A stretch of 64,000 nucleotides of DNA, from the NCBI RefSeq assembly GCF_004331035.1, contig NZ_SJNT01000003.1, positions 248,001-312,000 on the forward strand, in the 5' to 3' direction. Below the pieces are notes generated by a model. It saw nothing but the letters and a program-made list of their open reading frames with translations, was not told the origin of the DNA and did not search any database. How positions within the stretch are numbered: position 1 is the stretch's first letter; each line of letters opens with the position of its first letter. The stretch is from Acinetobacter sp. ANC 4910. Lineage in GTDB: Bacteria > Pseudomonadota > Gammaproteobacteria > Pseudomonadales > Moraxellaceae. Made by a program: the position numbers and the translations under genes. This document shows positions 48,042 to 58,090 of this stretch, in pieces.

Positions 48042-48503
48042 ATGATGAATAAAACTCTGATTGCTACACTGCTATGTTGTTGTGCTTTAACTGCATGCTC
48101 CAAGCCCACTCAAAACGTAGAATTAAACACGGCAACAACTGAAGCTCAAGTTGCCTCATCAACCAAAATCAATTCTGCACATAATGCCTTAGATTGGGCT
48201 GGTGATTATCAAAGCACGCTGCCTTGTGCTGACTGTGAAGGCATTAAAACTCAACTGTCATTAAATGCCGACTCTACCTATACCATGACCGAAATCTATT
48301 TAGGTAAAAGTGATGATCATCCATTTAAATCTTCTGGGAAGTTCAGTTTTGATCATACGGGTAGCATAATCACGTTGGATCAGCATGGAGATCTACGCAA
48401 ATTCTTTATTGCAGAAAACCAACTTTACGCACTCGATCAGGAAGGGAAAAAAATTGAAGGGAATTTATCTGAATATTATATTTTGAAGAAAGCCATCAAT
48501 TAA
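48042..48503 (+). CDS. NlpE-like lipoprotein
   Basis: This 153-residue lipoprotein has a signal peptide with lipobox-like ALTAC (Cys19). The body carries LDWAGDYQSTLPCADCEGIK and TQLSLNADSTYTMTEIYLGK, the hallmark of the NlpE N-terminal domain. The CADC pair is the Cys-x-x-Cys found in NlpE. E. coli NlpE senses envelope and copper stress via Cpx; here the C-terminal domain is absent. An outer-membrane sensor or heat-modifiable role is possible. AAGGAAGTGA precedes the start. Confidence 0.85.
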   Translation: MMNKTLIATLLCCCALTACSKPTQNVELNTATTEAQVASSTKINSAHNALDWAGDYQSTLPCADCEGIKTQLSLNADSTYTMTEIYLGKSDDHPFKSSGKFSFDHTGSIITLDQHGDLRKFFIAENQLYALDQEGKKIEGNLSEYYILKKAIN

Positions 48504-48537
48504 AAAATCTTTAATTTTTCATCAAAATCTTTCCATT

Positions 48538-48565
48538 AAAAAACCCTGCTTTCGCAGGGTTTTTT
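48538..48565. terminator. Bidirectional terminator between the NlpE-like gene and aceA
   Basis: The stem AAAAAACCCTGC with GCAGGGTTTTTT and loop TTTC fits both convergent genes. Confidence 0.92.
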
Positions 48566-48582
48566 TTGAATCAGATCGCGAC

Positions 48583-50187
48583 TTAGTGAGCAGCGAATTG
48601 GTTCATTGTGTTTTTAGCATCATCGTGCGCTTTAAGAGCGTTGTCACCAGAGAAGATTTCTTTGTGGTCATCACCGATGTCAGAACCCGCCATTGCTTGA
48701 TGTTTAACACAAGCGATACCGCCGCGGATTTCTTTACGTTGTACGCCAGCAACATAAGCCAACATGCCTTCAGAACCGAAGTAACCTTGTGCAAGCTCAT
48801 GTGTAGAAAGAGCAGCAGTATGGTAAGTCGGAAGTGTGATCAAGTGATGGAACACACCTGCTTCACGAGAAGCATCTGCTTGGAATGTACGGATCTTAGC
48901 ATCTGCATCAGCAGCTAATTCAGTAGCATCGTACTCAGCGCTCATTAATTTAGCACGGTCGTAAGCAGAAACGTCTTTACCTTCAGCAACCCAACGGTCG
49001 TAAGCTTGTTGACGGAAGTTTAACGTCCAGTTGAAAGATGGTGAGTTGTTATAAACAAGTTTCGCATTTGGAACTGTTTCTTTAACACGGTTAACCATGT
49101 GAGCGATTTCGTCAACGTTTGGAGTCGCAGTTTCGATCCAAAGAAGATCCGCACCATTTTGAAGGCTAGATACACAGTCAAGAACAACACGGTCAATTTG
49201 TGTGTCTGGACGGAACTGGTATAAACCTGAAGCTAAACGCTTAGGACGGTGTAATTTACCATTACGCTTGATCAAGATTTCGTCTTCTTGAGCATCAGCA
49301 ATGTCAATTTCAACAGTATCTAAGTAGCTGATGTATTGAGAAGCGATATCACCTGGCTCTTTAACCACTGGGATTTTTTGAGTCAAGTCAGCGCCTTCTG
49401 AGTCAGTACGTGCAACGATGATACCGTCATCAAGACCCATTTCTAAGAATGCATAACGTAATGCATGGATTTTAGCGATGAAGTCTTCGTGTGGAACAGT
49501 TACTTTACCAGCTTGGTGACCACATTGTTTCGCATCAGATACTTGGTTTTCGATTTGAAGCGCACAAGCACCAGCTTCAATCATTTTACGAGCAAGTAAG
49601 TAAGTCGCTTCTTCGTTACCGAAACCAGCATCGATGTCCGCAATAATTGGCACAACGTGAGTTTGGAAACCGTCGATTTGAGCAGTAATTTCAGCAGCTT
49701 TAGCAGTGTCGCCAGCTTCTTGAGCTTTTTTAAGCGCGCGGAACAAGTCGTTTAGTTCTTTCGCATCAGCTTGACGTAAGAAAGTGTAAATTTCTTCGAT
49801 TAATGCAGGAACTGAAGTTTTTTCGTGCATAGATTGGTCAGGAAGCGGACCAAACTCTGAACGAAGAGCAGCAACCATCCAACCAGAAAGGTAGATATAA
49901 CGGCGTTCAGTAGTACCAAAATATTTTTTGTTCGCAATCATTTTTTGTTGTGCGATAAAACCGTGCCAGCAACCTAATGATTGAGTATATTTGCTTGAAT
50001 CAGCATCATAAGCAGCCATATCACGACGCATAATTGCAGCTGTGTATTTAGCAATGTCTAAACCAGTTTTGAAACGGTTTTGTAATTGCATACGCGCAGC
50101 ATCTTCAGGACTGATGTCTGCCCAAGTGCTTCCGAATTTTGCTTTTAATTCGCGGATTGCATCAATCGCTGTTTGGTATGTAGTCAT
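48583..50187 (-). CDS. aceA: Isocitrate lyase
   Basis: AceA splits isocitrate into glyoxylate and succinate and lets the cell grow on acetate or fatty acids. The catalytic motif is KQCGH (residues 220-224, Cys222), a variant of KKCGH. The IIADIDAGFGNEEATYLLAR segment carries the metal-binding acids. At 534 residues this is the longer type, as in Acinetobacter and Pseudomonas. The ATG follows AGGAAAATATC. malate synthase is not adjacent. A LysR gene is divergent from it, 655 nt away. Confidence 0.97.
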   Translation of the reverse strand: MTTYQTAIDAIRELKAKFGSTWADISPEDAARMQLQNRFKTGLDIAKYTAAIMRRDMAAYDADSSKYTQSLGCWHGFIAQQKMIANKKYFGTTERRYIYLSGWMVAALRSEFGPLPDQSMHEKTSVPALIEEIYTFLRQADAKELNDLFRALKKAQEAGDTAKAAEITAQIDGFQTHVVPIIADIDAGFGNEEATYLLARKMIEAGACALQIENQVSDAKQCGHQAGKVTVPHEDFIAKIHALRYAFLEMGLDDGIIVARTDSEGADLTQKIPVVKEPGDIASQYISYLDTVEIDIADAQEDEILIKRNGKLHRPKRLASGLYQFRPDTQIDRVVLDCVSSLQNGADLLWIETATPNVDEIAHMVNRVKETVPNAKLVYNNSPSFNWTLNFRQQAYDRWVAEGKDVSAYDRAKLMSAEYDATELAADADAKIRTFQADASREAGVFHHLITLPTYHTAALSTHELAQGYFGSEGMLAYVAGVQRKEIRGGIACVKHQAMAGSDIGDDHKEIFSGDNALKAHDDAKNTMNQFAAH

Positions 50188-50842
50188 GATATTTTCCTGT
50201 AATAATATTAGGATTTCATCAATTGAAGCTCTAGAATCTGAATAATGATTTTTGTTCAGATTTACTACACTTCATTACGATGAATACAGATTAGATTGAG
50301 TTGTAGAATTAATCCAATATCCTCAAGTAATTTTCGGTATTTTTTAAAAAAATATATAGATCAAAGTCGTATTATAAGCAAATCATTATATTATAAATAA
50401 CTGTTATTTAATAATTTATAGAATCAAAGAAAAAATATTATTTCTTACAAAATGAGCAATTAGATCAAAAAACAAGCATTAGACTTAAGTCTTGCACCCC
50501 TATTTTTTCACTATTTCCATCTAATTTTAGCCATTTTATTTCGCAGTTTTGAGTTCGAACATTTAAATACAACTGTATAAAATATAAACTCGATTGCTCC
50601 TTATCTCGTAATTCTTTAAGTCGAAAAAACCATAAACACTAGGGCACTTTAACCATGAACTCAAAATCATGGCTTGTTCGTTTTTAAGGCTTTAACTTTT
50701 ATTTTTAGTCATTTTCCTTTACTATTCATTCGCACTTCGTTTCACCTCCCGCCAGCTTTTTTTCATCATATTTTCTACACAAGCCTTATCGCTTATGGCA
50801 TAATCAACATAATTTCATAAGTTTATTCTTGGTATTTATTTT
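50188..50842. other. Long gap between aceA and a LysR gene
   Basis: This 655-nt AT-rich stretch should hold the promoter of aceA (minus) and that of the LysR gene (plus). CATAAT at about 50800 could be a -10 box for the latter. I see no gene, riboswitch or strong hairpin in it. It is longer than most gaps in this window, so a small RNA or long leader is possible. Confidence 0.5.
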
Positions 50843-51832
50843 ATGAATCTGGAGCGGGTCGACCTTAATTTACTCATTTATCTTGATGTATTATTGCGTG
50901 AAAAAAATGTCACGCGTGCAGCAGAACAATTGGGCGTTACCCAACCTGCAATGAGTAACATCTTACGTCGCCTTCGTAATCTCTTTAATGACCCTCTATT
51001 GATTCGTTCTTCCGAAGGTATGACCCCTACCGAACGTGCGCTTGAATTACAGCCACGAATTCGCGATGCGTTGTCAGACCTTTCCATGATTTTAGAACCA
51101 CGTACTGAGTTCCGCCCTTATACCTCTAATCGTGTTTTTCGCATTATGACTTCTGACTATGCCGAGGCCACTTTGGTTCCTCGTTTAGTCAAAGCCTTAC
51201 GCTCAGAAGCACCCAACGTCGTGTTGGACTTTTTAACTCCGAGTGACGTGTCCTATCGTGATATGGAACAAGGTAAAGTCGATTTAGCCATCAACCGATT
51301 TAACGAAATTCCGCAAAGTTTCCATCAAGTTTTAGTATGGCGTGACAGTTTTTCCTGCTTATTGAATGGTAAGCACCCTGCTGCATCAAATTTAAACTTA
51401 AAAAGTTATCTCGATGCACAACATATTTGGGTGTCTAAAACAGGTATGGGTGTAGGTTTTGGGGTAAATCCTGAAAAACAAGCGGGCTTGGGTTGGATTG
51501 ATCAAGCATTAGAACGTATCGGGCAAAAGCGTAAAATTTCTGTCTTTACTCGCCATTATCAAATGCCGGCACTATTAGCATCAAATGTCGATTTGATTGC
51601 GACTTTGCCAACACGTATTGCGCGTTTACAAGCCAAGAGCCAACAGTTACTGATCAAAGATCCGCCATTCTACATTCCTGAATTCGAGTTAAAAATGGCA
51701 TGGTGTCCTCTGTTACATCATCATCCAGCACACCGTTGGTTACGCCAGTTAATTTTATATGTCGCTCGTCAAATGATCGAAGAAGAAAATCGTGAATTTT
51801 TATTAAATAACTCACAATTTTCACATTATTAA
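50843..51832 (+). CDS. LysR-type regulator, NahR/NodD/LeuO-like subgroup
   Basis: A 329-residue LysR regulator. The helix-turn-helix reads NVTRAAEQLGVTQPAMSNIL, after the subgroup's typical start MNLERVDLNLLIYLDVLLRE. The effector domain then runs on to FELKMAWCPLLHHHPAHRWL, also typical. The target genes are unknown; the nearest gene on the other side is aceA, which is too far away to be sure. Confidence 0.9.
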   Translation: MNLERVDLNLLIYLDVLLREKNVTRAAEQLGVTQPAMSNILRRLRNLFNDPLLIRSSEGMTPTERALELQPRIRDALSDLSMILEPRTEFRPYTSNRVFRIMTSDYAEATLVPRLVKALRSEAPNVVLDFLTPSDVSYRDMEQGKVDLAINRFNEIPQSFHQVLVWRDSFSCLLNGKHPAASNLNLKSYLDAQHIWVSKTGMGVGFGVNPEKQAGLGWIDQALERIGQKRKISVFTRHYQMPALLASNVDLIATLPTRIARLQAKSQQLLIKDPPFYIPEFELKMAWCPLLHHHPAHRWLRQLILYVARQMIEEENREFLLNNSQFSHY

Positions 51833-51961
51833 TTAGATTTTTCTTAAATTCTTCTTTTTTAAGATTATACTGTTAGCACTTCGGGCATAATTCGATTATT
51901 CCCCTAGTGCTTTTTTGTGTTAAAAATATTTCATAATAATGATGATCCGCAGGTGGATTTC

Positions 51962-53290
51962 GTGAGTCTGTTCCAGAATATTATAATCATCGCACTTCTG
52001 ATTACAGGGGCGGGATTTCTGTCTCTGACTGAAATTGCACTTGCTGGTGCGCGCAAAGTCAAATTGAAAATTCTGGCCGAAGCTGGCGAAGAGCGAGCGC
52101 AAAAAGTTTTAGATTTGCAGGAAAATTCTGCTGATTTTTTTGCAGCTTCTCAAATTGGTCTAAATGCAGTCGCAATTTTGGGTGGTATTTTAGGTGAAGG
52201 TGCATTTCGACCTTACTTCATGAGTTTTGTTTCTCGTTTTTACTCAGGTGCTTGGGCGGAAAGCATTAGCTTTGCACTTTCTTTTACCTTAGTAACCTCA
52301 CTATTCATTTTATTTGCCGATTTAATGCCAAAACGTTTGGCTATGATTGCACCTGAAAAAATCTCTATTGCAGTCATTAACCCCATTCAAGTCTTTATTA
52401 AAGTTTGCAAACCTTTGGCTTGGATCATTAACTCTTTAGCTAACCTACTGTTTCGTTTGTTCAAAGTAAATACAATACGTGACGACAATATTACCTTTGA
52501 TGATATTTCTGCGGTCATGGATGCTGGTGCTCAAGCTGGCGTGTTATTAAAGCAAGAACATCACTTTATTGAGAATGTACTTGAACTTGAAGAACGTAAT
52601 GTTCCCTCAAGTATGACCACACGTGAAAATGTCATTTACTTTACTTTAAATGAGGCAGAGGACAGCATTCGTCAAAAACTGGCTGAATATCCCTATTCCA
52701 AGTTTGTTGTCTGTAGTGAAAATATTGATGATGTGATTGGTTATGTCGATGCCAAAGACATTCTGGTCCGTATTCTGAATAATCAATCTTTACTGCAACT
52801 CAATGAAAGTACCATTCGTAATGTCTTAACTATTCCAGACACGCTGACCTTATCTGAGGTTCTAGATCGTTTTCGCTCAACCAAAGAAAAATTTGCAGTG
52901 GTAATCAATGAATATGCCTTGGTAGTAGGTGTCATCACGCTGTCCGATATTATGATTACGGTCATGGGTGATTGGGTTACCCCTATTGAAGCAGAGCAAC
53001 AAATTATTAAACGCGACGATAATTCATGGCTGATCGATGGCAGTACGCCCATTGAGGATATGAAGCATGCTCTCGAAATTGATGAAATGCCTGATGAAAA
53101 GAATTATGAGACGCTGGCTGGCTTTATGATGTACCGCTTACGTAAAATTCCACGCCCAGCAGATGTGGTAATTTTTGGTGGTTATAAATTTGAAGTCGTG
53201 GATGTCGATCATTTCAAGATTGACCAACTGTTAGTGACTCGCCTACTTCCAGAGCCAAAAGACTCCAATGATACGGAACCGCAAGAATAA
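51962..53290 (+). CDS. CNNM/CBS-domain membrane protein (HlyC/CorC family)
   Basis: This 442-residue inner-membrane protein has an N-terminal CNNM (DUF21) domain with three to four membrane segments. Two CBS domains (about 210-330) and a C-terminal CorC/HlyC domain follow. Such proteins have been linked to magnesium or cobalt efflux. I choose the GTG at 51962, which has AGGTGG 6 nt upstream; the frame is open to a GTG at 51917, but that would add a polar tail. It has no operon partner. Confidence 0.9.
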   Translation: MSLFQNIIIIALLITGAGFLSLTEIALAGARKVKLKILAEAGEERAQKVLDLQENSADFFAASQIGLNAVAILGGILGEGAFRPYFMSFVSRFYSGAWAESISFALSFTLVTSLFILFADLMPKRLAMIAPEKISIAVINPIQVFIKVCKPLAWIINSLANLLFRLFKVNTIRDDNITFDDISAVMDAGAQAGVLLKQEHHFIENVLELEERNVPSSMTTRENVIYFTLNEAEDSIRQKLAEYPYSKFVVCSENIDDVIGYVDAKDILVRILNNQSLLQLNESTIRNVLTIPDTLTLSEVLDRFRSTKEKFAVVINEYALVVGVITLSDIMITVMGDWVTPIEAEQQIIKRDDNSWLIDGSTPIEDMKHALEIDEMPDEKNYETLAGFMMYRLRKIPRPADVVIFGGYKFEVVDVDHFKIDQLLVTRLLPEPKDSNDTEPQE

Positions 53291-53315
53291 AGGTTCAGCT
53301 ATTTCTTACTTTCTA

Positions 53316-53346
53316 AGTCTTGCAAATGATGCAAGGCTTTTTTTGC
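53316..53346 (+). terminator. Rho-independent terminator after the CNNM/CBS gene
   Basis: A 9-bp stem with one G-U pair (AGTCTTGCA with TGCAAGGCT) and 5-nt loop is followed by a run of T. Confidence 0.8.
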
Positions 53347-53530
53347 ACCAAATTCATGCAAATCCATACCAATTTAGTACTCTGACATACTTTAGCGATA
53401 TATATTATTTATTAGAAAAATAGAATAAAAAATACCATTTGTTAAATAATCTTTAAAAAATACCAGTATTTGAATACTATAAATTTCACTCAAATATTAA
53501 ATAAAACTATCACACTCAAAGGACTGATCC

Positions 53531-54871
53531 ATGCTGACTATCTTAGGCTTGGGCATGATTATTTGCTTTATGTATTTAATCATGTCCAAGCGTTTAAGCG
53601 CTCTTGTCGCTTTAACTTTAATCCCAATTCTTTTTGCATTGATTACGTATGCTTTAAGCTTTTTTGTTGACAGTCTAGCAGGATTTAATATTTCAGAATT
53701 AGGCAACATGATGATGGAGGGGATCAAAAAACTAGCCCCGACGGGTGTCATGCTGTTATTCGCTATTCTTTATTTTGCAATCATGATTGATACAGGCTTG
53801 TTTGATCCATCTGTGAAATGGATTTTAAAACAAGTCAAAGGCGACCCTCTGAAAGTGACTTTAGGGACAATCACATTGACCTTGATTGTGTCATTAGACG
53901 GTGATGGTTCAACGACTTATATGATCTGTGTTGCTGCGATGCTACCACTATATAAACGTATTGGTATGAGCCCTTTGATTATGGCGTGCTTAATGATGCT
54001 TGCCAGCGGCATCATGAATTTAACTCCATGGGGTGGACCAACGGCACGTGCTGCAACTGCACTACACGTAGACCCGAATGATGTATTTGTACCAATGCTA
54101 TTTCCAATGTTTGTCGCAATTATCTGGTTATACTTTTTAGGTTTTATGTATGGTCGCATGGAACGTAAACGTATTGGGATAGTTGAATTAGATATTAGTC
54201 ATGGAGATAACATTCAAATCTCTCAAGTCCCTGAAGCGAACCGTCATCATCTGCGTGTATTTAATGCAGTGTTAACTCTAGGCCTCATGTTTGCCTTAGT
54301 CATGGGTATTTTACCTGCACCCATTTTGTTTATGGTGGCATTATGTATTGCGCTGATTGTGAATTATCCAGATTTAGATATGCAAAAGCGTTTAGTGGGT
54401 AATCACTCTGCAAGTGCATTGGCTGTAGTCGGTATTATTTTTGCGGCAGGTATATTTACGGGTATTCTTTCAGGCACTGGCATGGTCGATGCTATGTCCA
54501 AACAATTGGTAGCAATTATTCCTCCAAGCATGGGACCTTATCTAGCCCCCATCACTGCTGTGATTAGTATGCCGCTCACCTTCTTTATGTCAAATGATGC
54601 CTTCTATTTTGGTGTACTACCCGTATTGTCTGAAGCTGCTGGGCATTATGGCATTAGCCCTGCAGAAATGGCTCGCGCTGCCATTGTTGGACAACCTGTA
54701 CATCTATTATCACCTTTGGTTCCATCGACTTATTTATTGTGCGGACTTGCAGGAATCAATTTTGGCGAACACCAAGAGTTCACAATTAAGTGGGCTGTTA
54801 TTACTTGCTTAGTGATGTTGGTCACTGCTGTAATCTTTGGAATATTTCCACTTTATTCAACACTTGGATAA
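53531..54871 (+). CDS. CitMHS-family citrate/metal-citrate transporter
   Basis: This 446-residue protein has about 10-12 membrane segments. The segments TLIVSLDGDGSTTYMICVAA and LMMLASGIMNLTPWGGPTAR match the CitMHS family, which imports citrate complexed with magnesium or calcium in symport with protons. Citrate would feed the TCA cycle and the glyoxylate shunt (aceA). It is a single gene, with a terminator on each side. Confidence 0.9.
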   Translation: MLTILGLGMIICFMYLIMSKRLSALVALTLIPILFALITYALSFFVDSLAGFNISELGNMMMEGIKKLAPTGVMLLFAILYFAIMIDTGLFDPSVKWILKQVKGDPLKVTLGTITLTLIVSLDGDGSTTYMICVAAMLPLYKRIGMSPLIMACLMMLASGIMNLTPWGGPTARAATALHVDPNDVFVPMLFPMFVAIIWLYFLGFMYGRMERKRIGIVELDISHGDNIQISQVPEANRHHLRVFNAVLTLGLMFALVMGILPAPILFMVALCIALIVNYPDLDMQKRLVGNHSASALAVVGIIFAAGIFTGILSGTGMVDAMSKQLVAIIPPSMGPYLAPITAVISMPLTFFMSNDAFYFGVLPVLSEAAGHYGISPAEMARAAIVGQPVHLLSPLVPSTYLLCGLAGINFGEHQEFTIKWAVITCLVMLVTAVIFGIFPLYSTLG

Positions 54872-54891
54872 AAACTACTCATAAAAAAGAG

Positions 54892-54914
54892 CATCTCATG
54901 GTGCTCTTTTTTAT
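54892..54914. terminator. Terminator between the citrate transporter and the gene at 54935
   Basis: AAAAAAGAGCA pairs with TGCTCTTTTTT, with a short loop. A and T runs on both sides suit two convergent genes. Confidence 0.88.
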
Positions 54915-54934
54915 TTTAATTGCGTATTAAAAAA

Positions 54935-55441
54935 TTAATACTTTTCTAATAAAGCATCTAAAACAGATTGATAGTGAATCAAAATATCATCTTCTAGAAT
55001 TTTGTAGGCGTTGTCGAACTGCACCATTGGCCAACCCTGTTTCCAGAATGGGAAAATATTATGTAAATCTTCTGTCACAATCGCTTCTTCACGGGTAATT
55101 GCTTGTGCAATTTGCGCCAGAACTTGTGCCGTTTCGGCACCATCAATGGCTAAATAATCAATCCCTTGCGCTTTTAAAATACGAATACGGTCTTTTTTAT
55201 AACGAATTTTTTTCGCTTGAGTTGAATTTAAATGTAAAGCCAACGTCACTGCTTCAACAAAATTTTCTTCAAAAGATTGGTGTAATGCTACTAAAGCCTG
55301 TTTATGTGCTTCCTGACGTCCAGCCTTGCCTCCATCACGAATGATTTGATTGGCTTCAACATTGAGTTTATCGTTTTTCATAGACTTTAAGACGTCTAAA
55401 ATTTCGATATCACTTAATTGCTCAGGAGATTGTTCAGTCAT
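54935..55441 (-). CDS. Conserved-looking hypothetical protein
   Basis: A 168-residue, charged, mostly helical cytosolic protein without a signal peptide or membrane segment. Segments such as KKIRYKKDRIRILKAQGIDY and NIFPFWKQGWPMVQFDNAYK look conserved, but I recognise no family. It is convergent with the citrate transporter and has its own promoter region upstream (55442-55601). Confidence 0.7.
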   Translation of the reverse strand: MTEQSPEQLSDIEILDVLKSMKNDKLNVEANQIIRDGGKAGRQEAHKQALVALHQSFEENFVEAVTLALHLNSTQAKKIRYKKDRIRILKAQGIDYLAIDGAETAQVLAQIAQAITREEAIVTEDLHNIFPFWKQGWPMVQFDNAYKILEDDILIHYQSVLDALLEKY

Positions 55442-55601
55442 GCACTGCTCATTTACATTAAAAGGGAATCTACTATTCTCTCATATTTCCAACATAAAGA
55501 GCAGTCTTTACTTCAAGCACAGGTATGAACATGAAGAGAAGCTTGAATATATTCTCATGACACTATATTCAAGCTCACTTCATAATCAATAACTCAATGG
55601 G

Positions 55602-56594
55602 TTAAATCACTTCAACCACAATTTTACCAATATGCTCACCTGTATCCATAGCACGATGTGCATCTTGAATTTGGTCAAATTTAAAAGTTTTATAGATCAT
55701 TGGAATACATTGACCTTGTTCTAACAACGGCCAAACATGCTCTTGCAAACCTTGGCGAATTTCTGCTTTTTCGGCCGTATTACGCGCACGCATGGTCGAG
55801 CCTGTAATGGTCAAACGCTTCATCATAATTTGACCGAGCTTAACCTCTTTGGCTTTTGCCCCACCCAGAAACGCAATGTAGACCAAACGACCGTCTTTAC
55901 GTAATAAGTTCAAGTTTTGTTCTAGGTACGGTGCACCCACAATATCTAAAATTACATCAACCCCAGCTTGTGCTGTTTTTTCCAGAATATAACTTTCGAA
56001 ATTTTGCGTTTTATAATTAATTGCATCAGTTAAATGAGCAATTGACTGAACTTTTTCGTCTGAACCTACGGTTGCAAAGGTTTTAAGCCCAAGCGCATTA
56101 CAAAGCATTAATGCCGTTGTACCAATACCGCTGGTACCACCATGAATGAGTACCGTTTCTCCTGCTTTGGCTTTACCCATTTGAAACACATTGGCCCATA
56201 CCGTAAAAAATGTTTCCGGAATTGCCGCAGCCTGCACGTAGCTTAAGCCCGCTGGAATGTTTAAAGTTTGGCTTTCCGGTACAACACAATATTCGGCATA
56301 ACCACCACCATTGGTTAAACCACACACCTGATCACCAACTTTAAACTTCAGCACAGCGGAACCGACTGCAACGACTTCACCTGCAACTTCCAAACCCGGT
56401 ACAGGAGTCACACCTTTTGGCATGGGATATAGACCTTGACGCTGTAAAATATCTGGACGATTTAGTCCAAAAGCATGTACCTGAACCAAAACCTCATCAG
56501 CTTTAGGTTCTGGCACATCAGTTTGCTCAATGGCTAATTTTTCTGGTCCACCTACTTCGGTAATCACTACCTGATGCATCATTGGATTTGTCAT
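55602..56594 (-). CDS. NAD(P)H-quinone oxidoreductase, zinc-independent MDR family
   Basis: This 330-residue protein belongs to the quinone oxidoreductase (PIG3/QOR) branch of the medium-chain dehydrogenases. The GroES-like domain starts with VVITEVGGPEKLAIEQTDVP. The nucleotide-binding loop is VLIHGGTSGIGTTALMLCNA. The zinc ligands of alcohol dehydrogenases are absent. It probably reduces quinones with NADPH. Single gene. Confidence 0.9.
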   Translation of the reverse strand: MTNPMMHQVVITEVGGPEKLAIEQTDVPEPKADEVLVQVHAFGLNRPDILQRQGLYPMPKGVTPVPGLEVAGEVVAVGSAVLKFKVGDQVCGLTNGGGYAEYCVVPESQTLNIPAGLSYVQAAAIPETFFTVWANVFQMGKAKAGETVLIHGGTSGIGTTALMLCNALGLKTFATVGSDEKVQSIAHLTDAINYKTQNFESYILEKTAQAGVDVILDIVGAPYLEQNLNLLRKDGRLVYIAFLGGAKAKEVKLGQIMMKRLTITGSTMRARNTAEKAEIRQGLQEHVWPLLEQGQCIPMIYKTFKFDQIQDAHRAMDTGEHIGKIVVEVI

Positions 56595-56704
56595 GACTTT
56601 TCCCTATATTGCTTTATATTCTCATGCTGTATTTGACCACAAACATTTAAATGAATGAAGTAAAACGTCCTTATCAATTCGCTTAATGTCGTTTGCTCTA
56701 GCCA

Positions 56705-56729
56705 TAAAAAAGCCCCTTTTCAGGAGCTT
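56705..56729 (-). terminator. Rho-independent terminator after the DegS-like gene
   Basis: On the minus strand AAGCTCCT pairs with AGGGGCTT (one G-U pair) around a 4-nt loop and is followed by a T run. Confidence 0.82.
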
Positions 56730-56741
56730 GTTTTAAAATAT

Positions 56742-57923
56742 TTATCTTTGCGGTAACGGAATATATTGTGAATCCGAATTTTGAAGTTTACGTTCTCCAA
56801 CCACCACATCCAGACTTAATGGTTTATCCCCACGTTCGACTTGAATTTTGACGGTACTGTTCGGTGCCTGTAGTGCCACATAATTAATCAAATGTGATGC
56901 CGAGGTAATTTTTTCCTCATTCACTTGAGTAATTTTATCGCCTTTTAATAATCCTGCTTGAGCTGCTGGCCCATTTTTCAGCACGTCTGCAACAACCACA
57001 CCCGCTTGTTTCGGTTCAATAATATTTTCTTGCTGTACAGGCATTAAACTAATACCCAACCAACCACGAACCACACGACCATCTTTCAAAATTGAATTAA
57101 GCACTTGCTGACAGATTTTTGCAGGAATCGCAAAGCCTATCCCCAGTGAGCCGCCTGATTGTGAGAAAATAGCCGTATTGACCCCAATTAAATTGCCTGC
57201 CACATCAATCAGGGCTCCCCCTGAGTTACCAGGATTAATCGCTGCATCAGTTTGAATAAAGTCTTCATAAGTATTAATGCCTAAATCTGAACGCCCAGTC
57301 GCAGAGATAATCCCTTGCGTTACAGTTTGACCAACACCAAATGGGTTACCAATCGCTAGGACCACATCCCCGACTTCATTACCACTCAACTTAAAGGGTA
57401 ATACTGGCAATTTATCTAACTCAATTTTAATCACAGCTAAATCAGTATCAGGATCTGTGCCAATAATTTTTGCTGCAGCACGTCGACCATCTTGTAATGC
57501 AACAATAATTTGATCAGCCTGAGAAACTACATGATTATTAGTCAAAATATAACCATCTGGGCGAACAATCACCCCAGAACCCAGACTATTTTCATTTTGT
57601 TCAGGATTTAATTGCTCTGGAATTTGGTTACCAAAAAACTCTCTGAATGCTGGATCATTCATGAGCGGGTGATCAAGTTGTTTGACTTTCTGTGTGGTAA
57701 AAATATTGACTACTGCTGGTGCAGCAACTTTTACCGCAGCACGATAAGATACGACCCCGCCCGTTCTTGAAGTATCAATTAGTGGTTCAACTTTTTCAGC
57801 AGGCATTTTTACGCCATCGGGAGCAACAGGCGCTTTTGGTTTTTGGTTTTGTTGCCATGCAATAAAACCAATAATGACAATAATGAGTAACACCCAAGGT
57901 AACCATGTAAAGGTCCGGCGCAC
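56742..57923 (-). CDS. degS: Membrane-anchored serine protease, DegS/AlgW type
   Basis: This 393-residue HtrA protease has one membrane anchor (residues 8-24), a catalytic domain with TNNHVV (His131), PDTDLAVIKI (Asp161) and PGNSGGAL (Ser234), and a single PDZ domain (about 285-380). That layout is DegS/AlgW, the protease that starts cleavage of the sigma-E anti-sigma factor when unfolded outer membrane proteins bind its PDZ domain. No anti-sigma gene lies near it here. A Nif3 gene is divergent from it. Confidence 0.92.
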   Translation of the reverse strand: MRRTFTWLPWVLLIIVIIGFIAWQQNQKPKAPVAPDGVKMPAEKVEPLIDTSRTGGVVSYRAAVKVAAPAVVNIFTTQKVKQLDHPLMNDPAFREFFGNQIPEQLNPEQNENSLGSGVIVRPDGYILTNNHVVSQADQIIVALQDGRRAAAKIIGTDPDTDLAVIKIELDKLPVLPFKLSGNEVGDVVLAIGNPFGVGQTVTQGIISATGRSDLGINTYEDFIQTDAAINPGNSGGALIDVAGNLIGVNTAIFSQSGGSLGIGFAIPAKICQQVLNSILKDGRVVRGWLGISLMPVQQENIIEPKQAGVVVADVLKNGPAAQAGLLKGDKITQVNEEKITSASHLINYVALQAPNSTVKIQVERGDKPLSLDVVVGERKLQNSDSQYIPLPQR

Positions 57924-58090
57924 GTTTCTATCCTCTTAAAATATTTTAATTTCTTAATAACGAAGAATTTATGTTTATTGTAAAGGCAAATACAGTTCGA
58001 TACACAAAATTCATGCAAGAGTTTTGTGATGCTTTAGTTACAATTCAAACTATGTTTTGATGATATTAATTCGTAACTTAAGAGATTTTT

